Assembly (NCBI GenBank): GCA_001579985.1
Contig: LRSR01012347.1
Coordinates: 1 to 44,774, forward strand
Origin: Hypsibius dujardini
Taxonomy: Eukaryota; Tardigrada; Eutardigrada; Parachela; Hypsibiidae
Direction: 5' to 3'
DNA length: 44,774 bases
In this document: positions 1-12,473 of the stretch, piece after piece
How positions within the stretch are numbered: position 1 is the stretch's first letter
Layout: each line of letters opens with the position of its first letter
Made by a program: the position numbers and the translations under genes
The notes under the pieces: generated by a model
Told to the model about the DNA's origin: nothing
Databases searched by the model: none
Seen by the model: only the letters and a program-made list of their open reading frames with translations

Positions 1-244
1 TTGGGCAGAATCGCCGGAAGAGACATTGACCTAGTCACCCATGGACGTAGTTGAACTGGTTTGTGCAACGGGAACAGGCAAACAGACACACAAATTCCAG
101 ACAGAAGAGAAAACATGGTCTGGCAGACAAGCAGTCAGTTCGAGCAACCACGGGCATACTAACAGGAAGGAAGGTAGGCAGGCATGTACGCAGGCAAACA
201 CGCAGGCAGGCAAACATATATAGACGAATAGATAGGCGGATGGA

Positions 245-300
245 TAGATAGATAGGCAGACAGGCAGGCAAACAGACAGACAGACAGACAGACAGACATG
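245..300. repeat. (CAGA)n microsatellite
   Basis: Imperfect GGCA/CAGA units that become a pure CAGACAGACAGA run at the right. It lies in the last visible NOSTRIN intron. It is open in several frames and yields artificial Ser-Val-Cys-Leu or Asp-Arg-Gln-Thr peptides. Confidence 0.9.
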
Positions 301-343
301 ACAACGCAAATTATTTCTAATAGGCACTCTTCCTCAGACGTAC

Positions 344-672
344 CTGGATAGATCGTGAGTTCATCCGGCATCCGCGCTTGATACTCATAGACCGCTCGAC
401 ACCGCCCCTTACATGCTTCCGAGTAGGGCGGAGGCATTTCCGGGACCACTGCGTGATCCACCGTGTCAAAGGAACCGTGTTTCACGTTGGGGTAAATGTT
501 TCCCTGGACGATGGCACTGTGTCGTGCGCCATCTTTACGACCGAGGGAACCGGCTGCGGATGTGGAGCTGGAACGAGAGGACATCCTTTCCAGGTTGCTG
601 GGGGGACTTCCGGGAGGCGCTGTGGAGACGATATTGCCGTGATCATCCGGTCGGAGATCCCTGGCGACCCAT
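344..672 (-). CDS. NOSTRIN: NOSTRIN exon 9: linker, PPPY motif and SH3 start
   Basis: The exon runs from an AG acceptor at 674-673 to a GTACGT donor at 343. It encodes a Ser/Pro-rich linker (MSSRSSSTSAAGSLGR), then VVPEMPPPYSEACKGRC with a PPxY-type WW-binding motif directly before the first strand and RT loop of an SH3 domain (ALYDY-like AVYEY, then DEL). The remaining SH3 strands must lie in an exon left of the window. Confidence 0.8.
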
Positions 673-2675
673 CTGTTCAAGGCAACACCGTTTTAGTTAT
701 CAGGCATTCAAACAGACAACCCGGAGGAAGACACCGGCAAAAGAAAGAAAGAAAGACAAACATACACACAAATAGACATACACACACAGAGACAAACAGA
801 CAGACAGACAGACCAAGTAGACGGGCAGAAATGCCAGATGCAGAGGTAGACAATTAGACAATTAGACAAACAGACAGATAGACAGACTACGTTCAGATAT
901 ACAGGACAGACAGACAGATAGAAACCCAAGATACTTACTCTGGAATGCGAAGAATCGTCATTGGCAGACTATTCTTATCCCGATCCCGCTCCATGAAACG
1001 CTGCAGTGCATGTCGCGGCTTCTCGGACCCTTCAATGTCAGCCAAGGCAACAAGCACCTTGTGGTTGCAGGCATGGAGGAAACGCAGCATGGACTCGCAC
1101 TGCTGCTGCTTCTCGGTGACTTCAGCTTGGCCCTCCTCGGTGGAATAGTTGGGGGTGTCGCGGTAGACTTGAGCTAGGTGCATAATGCCTTCGCGGCTCT
1201 TAACCTCCTTCTGGATGTCCTCTGCAATCATTGCGTGCACCTTCTGCAGACCCTCTATGCGCCGCTCCTTGCTCATCACATTGACGCGATCTTCCGCCTG
1301 AAACAAGTCAATCGTTAACAGACACAGACACAGACACAAAGACAGAAGGATAGACATACAAATAGCAGAACCAGCCAACAGTGAGATGGATAGATAAACC
1401 TATATACAGGCACGCACGCACACACAGACAGACAGAAAGACAGACAGACAGACAGACAGACTTACAAAAAAATCACAAAGGATTTGCTCCTGAATATTTG
1501 GTGAGGTTCCCCGTTCCGAGATAATACTCTGAATATCCAGATTCAAGTCGACACGGGCCATATTCTCGCGCATCTTGTCGCAGATCAGGACGTATTTCGG
1601 CGCCACCGAGGCCATGAGATTGACATACTTCACGCCGGTCTCCTGCAGGAACTTTCGGCGCTCCTCCTCCACATTCTGCAGGTGGTTCGCCGACTTGAAA
1701 ATCACAATCTCCCAGTCTTGACGGGACCGCTCCGAACGGAGACAGGCGTCGTGGTACTCGCGCTCCTCATGTCGGACTGCGTCGCCCAGTTTGTGCTTTT
1801 TGGCTTGAAGCTTGCCCACCTCCTTCTCGCCGGAGGACTTCACCTTGCCGAGCTTGACGTTGATGATTTGTTCCTGCAGTTTCTCCAGATCTTTCGCCAG
1901 GGAGTAGCTATTTCTTTTAGCCTGCAGAAAAAATATCATGATTTATTCAGTATTCCTAAGACTAAATTAAAATAAAATAAACGAAATTAAATTAAATTAA
2001 GTGGGAGCTAACTCATTTATTAAAGAGGTTAAAATTTTGTCGTGTTGTGCGTATTCAAAACTAAAGTAATACATTTGTATGACAATTTAAAACCTTAATT
2101 TTGAATTAAATTAAATTTCTTATTAATCATTAAATCACTGTCATTAAATGGGTTAATCCGTCTGGTCAACACACCGTCCCAGCAAACAGAAAAGGAAGCG
2201 CGGCTCTTTTGAAGCGCAGCGAGCATCCGGAAGTAATGATCTCACCTTGAATTCCTGATCGCGTTTGTCGACCAGTGTCTTCTCGGCCCTCTCGACGACC
2301 GCTTCAATCTGCATCAAAGTAGAGCAGTGTTTACTTAATGGCACGAAATAATGTTGCCCACCGCGTTAACAATGTATGCAGTGCAATGCATTCTGGCAGG
2401 CAACAAACAAAACAGACCCTGCTGTGAATTGTGACAGAGTTGACAGGTTACCTACCGCTTTGCGTGACTTGCTGTGGGTATCATTCAGCACGCGAAGTGG
2501 CTGGGCGACTTCTTGAGAGACGAACTCCGCGACAGACCTATAATTATGCGAAAAAAAATTTAATCAAACTTTTTCACCAAGAGCGTTCTTTGCAAGGTTC
2601 CTTGTTCGTATGTCTGTACCTTCTCAAACTGCTATCAATGGCACAACGATGCATCTGGCATTTCCGCCCGTTTAC

Positions 2676-2710
<35 letters not shown>

Positions 2711-5479
2711 GGATGTCTGTCTGGATGTCTGTCTGTCTGTCTGTATGTCAGTCAGTCAGTCAGTCAGTCAGTCAGTCAGTCTGTCTGCATGCCCATCTGC
2801 CAGTCGCTCGTCTTCAAGTTTCAATGTCTGAGTGCTTGTTCTACTTACCGGTGGAGTTCAGCTTCCTGCTCCATCTCGGTGGCCACTCCAATCCACGCAT
2901 TAGCCAAAGTTCTGTAATCAACATCAGACAGATGAAAAAATTAATTATGCCGAAGGACAAGCAATCAACAAGAGTGTGCAACCCTATAATTTGCGAGGTT
3001 TCTAATAACAGCCTTCGCGACGCAATCGGTAAAGATTTCATGGTCAACCACTCGCACACACAGACACTCGTTCAGCGCCTCTTCGAACCACGAAAGTGTT
3101 TTTGATGAGTAATCTAACACGACACTCGCGTAAGACTGTGAGACTGAACGAGAGATGGTTTCAAGGGGGGCAATCAACGCTTTTTTAGTAGACAGTTGTG
3201 GTACTTCAGCGTTCATCAATCTAATCAAAAGAAATGAGTGTTCGTAATTCCTGCGGACGTACCCGACTGCATCCTTCGAGACTCGAGCCAGTCGAGACGA
3301 GATTTTGGAAAGACTTTTGGCATAATTAGCCTCCAACTCCGACCTACACGAATTAAGAGAAAACAACAGTGTTAATACTGTTTCTCATATTGTCGAGAAG
3401 CCTGAAAAACGCCATACAATCACAGTCAGACACACAGGTGACTTCACCATGTTAGAGTACGAAGTAGACAGACAGGCAACAAACAGAAAGCTAGTCAAGC
3501 AGGCAGGCAGACAGGCCGGCAGACAGACAGACAAATAAACAGGCAAGCCGGCAGACAGACATATAGACAGGCACACAGACAGGAATACAGAAACGCATAC
3601 AGACAAGCAGACAGACATACAGAAAAGCAGACAGACAGACAGACAGACAGACAGATAGACAGACGGTTAAGTAGGTAGCCAGAAAGTGATACAGTCAAGC
3701 AGGCAAGCAGACAAAATAATAATACAAAGGAAGTCCAATCGGTAAAACAAATAAAGTATCCTAGTCAAATCTCCGGTATAAAATTGGCTACAAAGTTTAC
3801 ACAAAAGTCAGCTGTGATTGCTGTCGCTTATCAGCAACACTTGGGTGAGGTTATCACCCGGGTCTTAGAGACACATATCAAGCCATCCATCCGGAGTCAC
3901 AACAAACAAACTAAACAGCACGCCGCACAAAGGCAGCGGTGACCAGCCCACGCTGCACGGCTCAGTTTTCACTTACCGCTCCTGTAGAATCGATGTGAGC
4001 TCCTTGGCGAATTCCGCGCTCTGCTTGATAAAACGCCGCAACTCGAGGAATCCATTTGTGCCCTGAAAGCAAACAACCATTAAATCAGACAACCAAACCG
4101 CACAAACAGACAGATAAGAAGACAGGCAGACAATAGCACGATGAGGTCAACCGCAATATTACATGCTTTACGGGCAAAAAAATACCTCCACCGATGATGA
4201 AGGCTGCACTGCAGAAAACCGGAAATATTTGGATAGAACAGCATGAAAATTTAAAGACGCAGGCATTATTAAAATTAAACAGCAAAATCACTTCGGTAAA
4301 AAACCACATAACAAAGGAAGAACGAGCACGTGTGATGACGGCCATGGGGATGGCAGAGAAGCAATCTATAAGCTCAATCAGTGACTTTACAGACAAAAGA
4401 GGTGTATGCTAATCAGATTAAAGCACTGTGAGTAGAAACCCACAGAAAGACAGACAGACAGACCAAACTGACGTCATGATCGAGTCCAGACAAGGCATCA
4501 ATTTATCCAGGCAAACATTCAGGCAGATATCCAGGCACAGAAAAGGTAGACATTTCAAATGCAGGTATGACTGAAAGACTGAGACAGGCAAATATTGATT
4601 CAGGCATAAACATCACATGGTACAGACATGAAAAAAGTGAGGCAGCAGATACACAAGCACAAAGCACATCATTACTTATCAACAGGCAGCATATTCAGCC
4701 GAAGATCCCGTTTAAGCGTCACACAAACTCGACCGATTCACAGTTGGGCATACAGTTCAGACAATTAGAGCCGAGGTGATCAAAATGAGAATATGGAGGC
4801 TATCCAGACAAGTTACACTACGAAACACAGACAAACACCGAAAAATTTAGACGTAAACAGGCAAGGTTCGAACACAAACAGGCATCCCTGTCAGACATTT
4901 TCAGTTCCAGGAAAGTTGTTTCGAGTAATTCAGACAACGAACCAGCCACACAAGATCTGTCAGCCCGTCTGTCAGCTCGTCTGGTAAGACACAAACACAG
5001 GCACAGGTCGACCGTTCAGACACAGGCAGACATGACCGTCAGACAACAACAGGCAGGCACACACATTCATCGGCCCCAAGAAAAGCCCCACAAAACATAC
5101 ATTTCGAAAATCAAAAACACCAATTCAATCAGCCAATCAAGCGAAAACATGAAACGCGCAATCCCTCACACATTCGAGACACACATACCGAGTCCTCCTT
5201 CGGCTCCGCGGAACTGCTGACCGGGCTCTTATGATGCCGACTGAAGCTGAGACTGCTCAGCCGGAACCCTGACTTGGACTTGGACAGCGTCCCTCCACTC
5301 CGCCGGAGCGTGCCCGTACTCTGTGACGACACTGACATGTTGGAGAGTCCCGACTGCAAGGAGCCGCTGTTCCCGCTGGCATACGCACCGCCGTGTCCCA
5401 AAGGTGCGGGCGCTGCTGCTCCCGTATACGTGGACGGACTGTAACTCGAATCGGAATAGTAGGAAGTGTCCCTGTCCAT
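344..5479 (-). CDS. NOSTRIN: NOSTRIN-type F-BAR/SH3 adaptor, 3' end off the window
   Basis: NOSTRIN-family proteins bend and tether membranes with an F-BAR domain, bind small GTPases or partners through an HR1 coiled coil and recruit dynamin, N-WASP or eNOS through a C-terminal SH3; they act at the plasma membrane and endocytic vesicles. Nine exons join with canonical sites and consistent phase: 5189-5479, 3977-4062, 3263-3343, 2849-2911, 2456-2537, 2246-2308, 1466-1921, 939-1297, 344-672. Residues 98-375 or so match the F-BAR (GTNGFLELRRFIKQSAEFAK, then SELEANYAKSLSKI). Exon 8 (MSKERRIEG...) matches the HR1 segment following the F-BAR in human NOSTRIN. Exon 9 ends inside an SH3 start (CRAVYEYQARMPDELTIYPG). 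About 603 codons are visible against roughly 506 residues in the human protein, because of a 97-residue Ser/Gly/Tyr-rich N-terminal extension. The start is the first ATG of exon 1. Family assignment is from remembered homology. Confidence 0.88.
735..930. repeat. AAAG and (CAGA)n microsatellite cluster
   Basis: AAAGAAAGAAAG followed by CACACA and several CAGA runs inside NOSTRIN intron 8. The last run (about 870-922) ends only some 18 bases from the exon 8 donor at 938. Confidence 0.85.
1318..1464. repeat. (CAGA)n microsatellite abutting a splice donor
   Basis: Two clusters, CAGACA at 1320-1345 and a CACA/CAGA run at 1410-1463, fill most of NOSTRIN intron 7. On the gene's strand the donor GTAAGT at 1465 passes directly into CTGTCTGTCTGT, so the microsatellite begins inside the splice-site context. 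Confidence 0.85.
1923..2245. other. NOSTRIN: AT-rich intron of NOSTRIN
   Basis: Intron between exons 6 and 7. The stretch at about 1960-2150 is strongly A/T-rich (AAATTAAATTAAATTAAG-type words). No gene, RNA or mobile element was recognised in it. Confidence 0.6.
2680..2792. repeat. (CTGT)n then (CAGT)n microsatellite
   Basis: CTGT repeats at 2680-2750 change abruptly to CAGTCAGTCAGT at 2748-2780 and back to CTGT. It lies in NOSTRIN intron 4 on the strand opposite to the other CAGA runs of this gene. Confidence 0.9.
3462..3720. repeat. CAGA/GGCA microsatellite cluster
   Basis: Long degenerate run of CAGACAGG, GCAGGCAG and CAGACAGA units in NOSTRIN intron 2, the purest part at 3620-3662. Every reading frame on the minus strand is open through it, an effect of the repeat rather than of a gene. 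Confidence 0.9.
4080..5180. other. NOSTRIN: NOSTRIN intron 1, about 1.1 kb, no gene seen
   Basis: Intron between the extension exon and the first F-BAR exon. It is rich in CAGGCA/CAGACA words scattered through unique sequence. Short open frames exist on both strands but have no start context, homology or conserved motif, so I treat them as chance. Confidence 0.6.
5189..5479 (-). CDS. NOSTRIN: NOSTRIN first coding exon: Ser/Tyr-rich extension
   Basis: Exactly 97 codons, from MDRDTSYYSDSSY to ...EPKEDS, ending in phase 0 at a GTATGT donor (5188). The composition (Ser, Gly, Tyr, Ala) suggests a disordered tail placed before the F-BAR domain, which normally starts at or very near the N-terminus in this family. 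No membrane segment or signal peptide is visible. A second, internal or upstream start exon cannot be excluded. Confidence 0.7.
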
Positions 5480-6365
5480 CGATTATAACGAGCGCGTCAG
5501 GCAGACATTGCCTTATATACTAGTACAGTCCGAAAGGCAGGCACCAAAACACAGAGCGAAAGATAAGACAGTAGTCAGTCCTTCAGCCAGTATAGAGGCA
5601 AGAACGCACACGGCACTCTCGAAAAGTCGCTAATACAGGGTATTTGGGTATGTATATGTATATACTACGTGCATACATACACACAAACAGATAGACAGAC
5701 AGTCCGGGGCATAAGTATATAACTGTCTATATCAGCAAATACAGGGCCGCGAAAAATAACGCCACTGGGTGGGAGGGAGCTCAAGTCGAAGGCAGGAGAC
5801 CCTGTTCGATAGTGATGGTGGTTGGGGGTATGATGACGGTGTGTGACAGTGCGGTGGTACACAATTGGGCTATAAGACGGTGGTGGTGATGATGCGGACG
5901 GTACCGCCACATAGACGTATGAAGCGCCGTTTTAATCCGCAAAATGTGCCTGGCGGGCGGAAAAACTGTCAAAAAAAGACTCAATAATGCTGCCTGGTGT
6001 GGCGGGTATCACACTAACAGGGCAAAGTAAAAGAGGGTTCGCGGTGATTCATCGCAGTTGTGGGTCTGTGCAGCGGTAGTGTTGAATGGCAAAGCGGAAG
6101 AAAAGAGACACACGAGAGAGTATGAGCGCGAAGAAACCTGATACGGGCTACGGGAAACTCAAAAATCGCTAAAGCTACGGTGGAAAACGCTGCGTCTGCG
6201 TTAGGGGTTCCTGCCTGCGCATACGCGATCAATGTAAATTCCACCTCACTCATTCGTTTGTTGCCTCTCTTGGGTCGCTTCAGGAGTGTCGAGTCTCGAG
6301 GTCCCCTCCTTTTAGCTTCCTCCTTGCGTAGTTTGCACTCCGCCCTCTGCCTGTCTATCAACTTG

Positions 6366-6540
6366 CATGTCTGCCGATTGGTTTGTCTGTCTGTCTGTCA
6401 GTCGGTCTGCCTGCCTACCTACAAGTTTGTTTGGCTGTCTGTCTGTCAGTCTGTCTGTCTTCCTGCCTGCGCATGCTTCTGTCTGCCTACCTCTCTGTCT
6501 GTCTGATTGTCTGCATGCCTGTCCATCTGCTTGGGTCAAT
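6366..6540. repeat. (CTGT)n microsatellite
   Basis: Interrupted CTGTCTGTCTGT and CTGCCTGC units in the divergent intergenic region, opening most frames. No gene content. Confidence 0.85.
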
Positions 6541-7681
6541 TTTTCGGCCTCAGTACTGTTCTGTCTTGTCTGCCTGCTCAGCTGCGGACGTATTTTTTGG
6601 GTGGGTCGTCGTCTTCAGTTGCACCGGTTCGATTGGCTTGTTCCTTCCTTCCTTCCTGCGCAAATCCCTGGCGCTGCAATAGTGCGTCTGGCATTTCCAT
6701 GGCTCGATCGATCGATGGCTTGTTGTGGTGTGTGTGTGGTGTGTGTGTTGTGTGGTGCTTGCACAAACCGCGCGACGGACACCGACCGACCGACCACACC
6801 GCGCGACGAAGGGGTTCGTGTGGAATGATGCGTCATCGATCGATGCGTCGTCGAACCATGGTCTTTCCTTTCATTTCGCGAGACTCGAGAGAGACTCGCA
6901 TAAATCGGAGAGCCGTATCATGTGATTTGTGTACTTGAAGGAAGATCGCCTCCGTCGTCCGTCCGCCGTGGAGTCTTGCGAAAGCGCCGTGGACTGGTGC
7001 AAAAAATAGCATAGAATACCGTGTCTGAGATCGATAGCTGTGACGACAGATTTGTGTTGCGATTTTTTGCCAACGACTTGACAGACTCACACAGACATAC
7101 ACAGACAGACGGACGGAGAGACAGGGACCCAGAGAAGGTGAAGTTCACCGCCACCGGCTGTCTGGGTTCCCATGATGACGACGAAGTATGTGTGTATGAA
7201 TGTTATGAAGAACGAGTGACGCATCGATTCATTCATAAAACGTTTTCTGAAAAACTGATCATGAAGAATTAGCACACTTCTTTCTCTCTCTACGTCCAGA
7301 GGTCTCGAGACAAAGTGCAGGCGATTGCTGCGCTAGTGGGTGGCGATCATTGAGAAAGATTAGTCCGCCTAAATGACCATTATCGACCTGCCGGTAAGAC
7401 GTCCTCTCGGACACACGCACGGACTGACCGGTTTGTGTGGCGAACCGCAGAACTCTCTTGCATTGCCTTGCAAGTTCGCCCATAAACTCACAGCCACAGA
7501 CATGGTGCAAATACCTTTAGACAAATGCAGATAATGACAGATTTGAAAGGTGTCTCGATATAAATAGAAATGACTGACTCTTTTAAAGAACTGAACATGT
7601 TCTGAGCTACAGACATACACACCAGGTAGATCGCAGATGTATTAAATAGATAAATAGATATTGCAAAGATCTAAAAGGTAT

Positions 7682-7693
7682 TTCTCTCTCCCT

Positions 7694-7728
<35 letters not shown>

Positions 7729-7745
7729 AATATATATATATACTA
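7682..7745. repeat. (CT)n followed by (TA)n dinucleotide repeat
   Basis: CTCTCTCTCTCT passes into TATATATATAAATATATATA. A compound dinucleotide microsatellite. Confidence 0.95.
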
Positions 7746-10693
7746 AATTTAAAGTAAGTAAATACATTTTCTAAAGATTTGAAAGGTGTGTGCGTGAGGA
7801 CAAATCACAGAAAAAGTTAGGTAGCAAAAAAGACGGAATCAAAACGCCGTCTGTTATATGCCAAAACCGATCGCCTACTGCATTTAAAAAAATGAAATAA
7901 CACGTATTAAATAGGATTATGTGTATAGCATTGCAGGCAAATAAGTTTTTCGTGTCGCAAAATTAACACAAGTTCTATTATTATTTATTGCTTGTATTAC
8001 CAAGAGATTAAAATAATCGTCCTTGTAATCCATTATGTTAATAAAGCTTGATAGGATTTCATGTGTAGGTCCCTGTAATAATTGTTAACACTATGGCGGA
8101 TCAATTAGCCAGAATTAGTACACTCTCCACATGCAAATCACGACATTGTCTGTCAACGCGCCAGATGTGAAAGAGACATGAAGACGTCGCTCGAGAGATT
8201 GCGCGTCTAATGAAAAAAAAAACAAGCAGTTGCTCCGACATGTCAAACAAATATAAACAGCAGCCCTCAGATGGGAGACAGGGTGAGTAAACGAGTATCA
8301 GATTACGGGAGCATGCACTCTCTTTGCTCTACGGAGGGCAGTGTGATCGCCCCCAAACACTTCCCGTGCACTCTCTTATATATTTTGCTGTTCTTTTTCA
8401 GATTGTAATCAGGAGCGATAAAGTAGTTTTTTCCATGTGAAATTTTTGTCATAATTTGCATATCTGGGACGAGTTAAATTAACAGTATTTAGAATTGTAA
8501 AAATACTCTTTAAAATTCTTAAAATAGTACTTGACTTTGCTAACTTTTTACAGATATCAAACTATTCACCACAAAGACTTCAAGACTTAAGGTTAATCGT
8601 AATTAGAAATCCCATTCCAAGAAGGCTTTCCTCAGCACACGGATTTCTTCACCATTGGTCCACCGGAAGTCAAAAAGCGAACGACAAAATGTCATCGAAA
8701 TTTCCTTTGCACAGACGCACAATTTCGACGCGCCACCTTTAGTCCTTGCGTGTTTACTTTTCAGCACAAACGAAAAAACAGTCATCCTCTCCTTGGACGC
8801 AAACATTTTTTCCGAAAAGCAAACACATTCAGAGCGCGAACCGGAAAAGTCGCCAAACAGGTCGCCGCTCCATTCTTCTTACACGACCATTATTACATGC
8901 ATCTACCCTCCTCCGGTAATTAACGGACGGGAAAAACGACAGCTGCGAATTGCCGAACCACTTCAACTTGCAATCTCGCGCCGTATCAACATGTCACACA
9001 ACGGACTGTCACATTTGACTCATCCAGCACACATAACACAGACAAATCAACCTTTTACGACAAATAATTCCACGACGACCCCCCGTCGACCCCAAAGAAG
9101 AGTCACGTGGAATTTTAAATGAGCCAAAATTGTTGAGATCCGTTCTGCTTGGGTGCACTTTCCGTCCTTCAACTGTCGGGGTAAATCTCGCTTCTATTCA
9201 TGCCAAGCACGCACGGCACACACAACACAAAACACAGAGAGACATCCGATAACTGTAAATCATTTTTTCTCTCTCTCTTAACCCAACCCTCCCCCTTAAA
9301 ATGTCACAGTACTGAGTAGCAAACTCTCGAGTATGTTGATCTTACCCAGAAGGAGTCATGGAATTCCATTTCCACGGACAGCGCCGACTTGGTTGCGGAA
9401 CGGATTTTCATCTTCATTGAAGGTCTTTTCGCTTATTAATAGAAGTGTCTTGTTAACAATCCATTGTTCCCGCTACATCCTCACCGACCGACAGACCGGC
9501 AGCGTCATAGGCAATCACTGCGCCGTGGCTAATCCCTCGAGGCATGTACTGAAAAAAAAGGTCGCCGGAAAGAAAAGAAAAGTAAAAATAACAAACTTGC
9601 ATATTTGATTGAGCGTGGAACGGAAAAGTGGATGGATGAAGAGGTAAATGATAATGAAAACCAGACAGACCGACAGACACTGCACATACCGGTCTGCGGT
9701 GTCTGTCTCGCTCTCAAGAAATATGATACATATGCCGAAATGTATTATGGCGAATGCTCTTCAAATGGCCACCGCCGCCAACATCCGGCGCAGTCGAGGT
9801 TAGCAGGGGAGACGCCGTGGAGGACCGACGAACAACAGGTTTCCAACGGTATCATTTCTCCTTGACGGAGACCACCCCGACCAGGTCGGCGTTGTAGCAG
9901 CAGATTGAACTATGGCACCGCTTTATTACAGTGTGGAGTGTGTGTGTGGGAAGGCCGCGTGTGGTAGTGATGGTATGCCACAGGTACGGTACCGGTACTC
10001 CGTAATAAAACCGGGGCAGTCAGGTTTACAGCGACAATTTCAGGCATTTCGGACATTCCACAATTTCCCAAATCACCATCGCCGGGTAGTTTCCGGCCCC
10101 GAAGAGACTTGTTGTTACGTGGATGAAGTTGTGTTTTTTCCCGGTCGGTGCTGAATTCTATCCGTCGCATCAAAAGTTACCTTACACGCGGGGGGCGAGG
10201 TGGGTGGGGTGTTAGTCATCATCGTGGAGAGAGACTGCTTCGTGGCGGGGCACACACCGGCAAAGGTAACCGAGAGAGCAAACTCACATAGTGCACACAC
10301 ACAGACACACCCAGTCTGTTGGGCAGGTGTAGTACGGAGTTAAAGTGTGTAAAAGTGATGAAAATGCCGCAAAAGTTGTGTAGGTAACCACCGCAAGCGC
10401 AGATGAGGCGAGGAGTCGCGGTGGAGGGTTGGTTTATCGAATCTAGTAGTCGTCGTGGTGTATCCGGTCGTACTATGTGAGGTGAATGCGATCCGCCCAC
10501 TATAACTGAAAAACAGGTGAGTCAAAAACGGGATCGTAGGGTGGAAGTGGACGCGGATTTGAGGGAGAGAATGGGTGAATGAGGTCGGGGAGTTGTCCCT
10601 GACTTCTCTGACTGATCGCGGCAATCTTTGCAGCTGTCATTGCCATACCCTTGTGGAGAGGTCGAAAGATGACATCACAACAATTGTTTTCTT

Positions 10694-10694
10694 G

Positions 10695-10740
<46 letters not shown>

Positions 10741-10770
10741 GTCTGTCTGTCTGTTTGTCCGCCTGCCTGC
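10694..10770. repeat. (CTGT)n microsatellite
   Basis: A nearly pure CTGT run of about 70 bases, then degenerate CTGCCTGC. It creates artificial open frames on both strands. Confidence 0.95.
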
Positions 10771-11337
10771 GTGTTCGCCTGCCTATTCATCTGTCCGCCG
10801 ACTTGTCTGTCTGCCGGTCTTCCACGGGTTCGGACTTTCGGACAGACCACACCATGAATCAGCCATACATGTCCGGTATACCTAAAGTAAGACACCGCGT
10901 ATCGGTGGCGACTCAACAATTGACTCGTGCTGAGCCGTTGATCTGGTCGTCCAAATCCGATTTATCCCCATCGAACGTCCAGCATGTCATCGGATGGATG
11001 AAGCACCACGATTCATCGGTCTGTGTTCGAGTGCCCCAGTAACCGCATCGGCCGACAAGTGTCCGTCTTTGCGGCTTTTTGGCTAACGCGCCCGATGAAC
11101 CGCTCGTTAACGACACCGTGGGCAGTCTCGCAGCTTTTTCGTGTGGGTTGTGGGACGCACGAGGGACGGACCCTGATGTAAACAAACACCGGTGTTAGAA
11201 ATATGGACCGACGCTCTTACAAGTTAAATGGGAGTTGGCACAGATAGATTTGCAGCCCACGACTTCTACATCAGAAGCAGTACAATTTAGATCACACAGG
11301 GAGAGCAGGGAGAAACGGGCAAGCAGAATAGCAAGCA

Positions 11338-11442
11338 ACAGACAGACAGAAAGACAGACAGGCAGACAGGCAGGCAGACAGACAGACAGACAAACAGATA
11401 GACAAACAGAGAGCCACATATACAGACAGACAGACAAGCAGG

Positions 11443-11501
<59 letters not shown>

Positions 11502-11542
11502 ATAGGCAGGCAAACAGACAGAAAGACAAACAGACAGACATT
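11338..11542. repeat. (CAGA)n microsatellite, about 200 bp
   Basis: Long CAGA/CAGG/CAAA tract, one of the longest in the window. Peptides read from it (Asp-Arg-Gln-Thr plus strand, Ser-Val-Cys-Leu minus strand) are artefacts. Confidence 0.95.
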
Positions 11543-12473
11543 ACTAGTATTAATAGAGCATTATATCGCAGACTAACAAGTGAAATGCATGCTGTGACTG
11601 CTGTTTGAGTCGAATTCAAGTACCGCTGAAGAAAAGGTGCCGAAATTACTAGTAACAGAAATTTTATACTAACTACTCTGTGGTTTGCTAGTACAATGTA
11701 GTACTAGCTAGGGTAGCTACTACTAGTATACAAGCAAGCAGCTCAAGAGAATTTCTTCAAGTGATCAATCAATGGAGATAACCCAACACAAATAAAAACA
11801 GCAATCGAATCAATCAATCGATCAAACTGGCAATGCGATCATCGAAAATGCACCACTTCAACCAATCAAACTACAACAAACCGCACCTTCTTACGTGTGT
11901 TTCTGTGTACGACAGCAATAAGTAATCTTCAGTCGGTGTCGGTGGTGCATCCTCGTAGTCGTTCCTAATAAGAATCGGTATCCATTAAGTTTCTTCCAAT
12001 AAATCAAGGCTTTCAACCGGATCGTCTTTCGAGGGAAGAATTTGTTTCGCGTTCTGAAATACAGAGGCAATGACTCTTTGCAGGCGTGTCTGCTTCCTCT
12101 TCCTTCTGCAGCGAAAATGTTAACTCCGAACGGCAAGGACGTGATTTTTAAATACGACTTTAATGGAAATTTTGAAGAATGCAGGGATTAAAAAATGAAA
12201 GAATAAAAACGCAGGAAACCCAAGCCAGACAATCAACTAACAAGACGTCAACGCAAAACAAATCAATCAAGCAAAACGGAATTTGATGACTCATCACTGT
12301 CAAACAAATCAATCAAGCACATCTTAAAGTGAGCGAGTGACGTCAGCGTCAGGCAAAAAAAATTTCACGAATGAAAATGAATTTTATAAAAATACTTCTC
12401 CAAAACATAGCGGCTCGACCTGGATCGGGCGGAAATTTATTTTTGAGAGCTATCTGAATTTTTACCTCGGAAA

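Larger units (their letters stand above)
5480..12473. other. 7 kb divergent intergenic region, no supported gene
   Basis: It separates NOSTRIN (minus) from pelota (plus), so it should hold both promoters and probably NOSTRIN 5' noncoding sequence. Sequence around 6680-7030 is rich in CG dinucleotides and CGATCGAT words, and 9600-11200 is moderately so; these are candidate promoter or upstream-exon sites. Between 7600 and 8600 it is A/T-rich. Open frames up to 155 codons occur (for example 8655-9122 plus) but show no recognisable domain and no splice partners. I cannot place a transcription start. Confidence 0.5.

Noticed and set aside
1-43. Possible next NOSTRIN exon (TAG acceptor at about 36)
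   Set aside because: The resulting peptide does not look like the rest of an SH3 domain, so I leave the SH3 end outside the window.
31-327. Cys/Leu/Ser peptide frames at the left edge
   Set aside because: Products of a (CAGA)n tract in a NOSTRIN intron.
4860-4880. GGTTCGAA tRNA B-box-like word
   Set aside because: No A box or cloverleaf around it. No tRNA gene was found on either strand by eye.
8655-9122. 155-codon plus-strand frame in the divergent intergenic region
   Set aside because: No domain, no repeat copies, and biased toward Thr/Asn/Pro of the local base composition. Could be a small gene but nothing supports it.
10575-11042. 155-codon plus-strand frame
   Set aside because: About a quarter is encoded by (CTGT)n and the rest has no recognisable feature.
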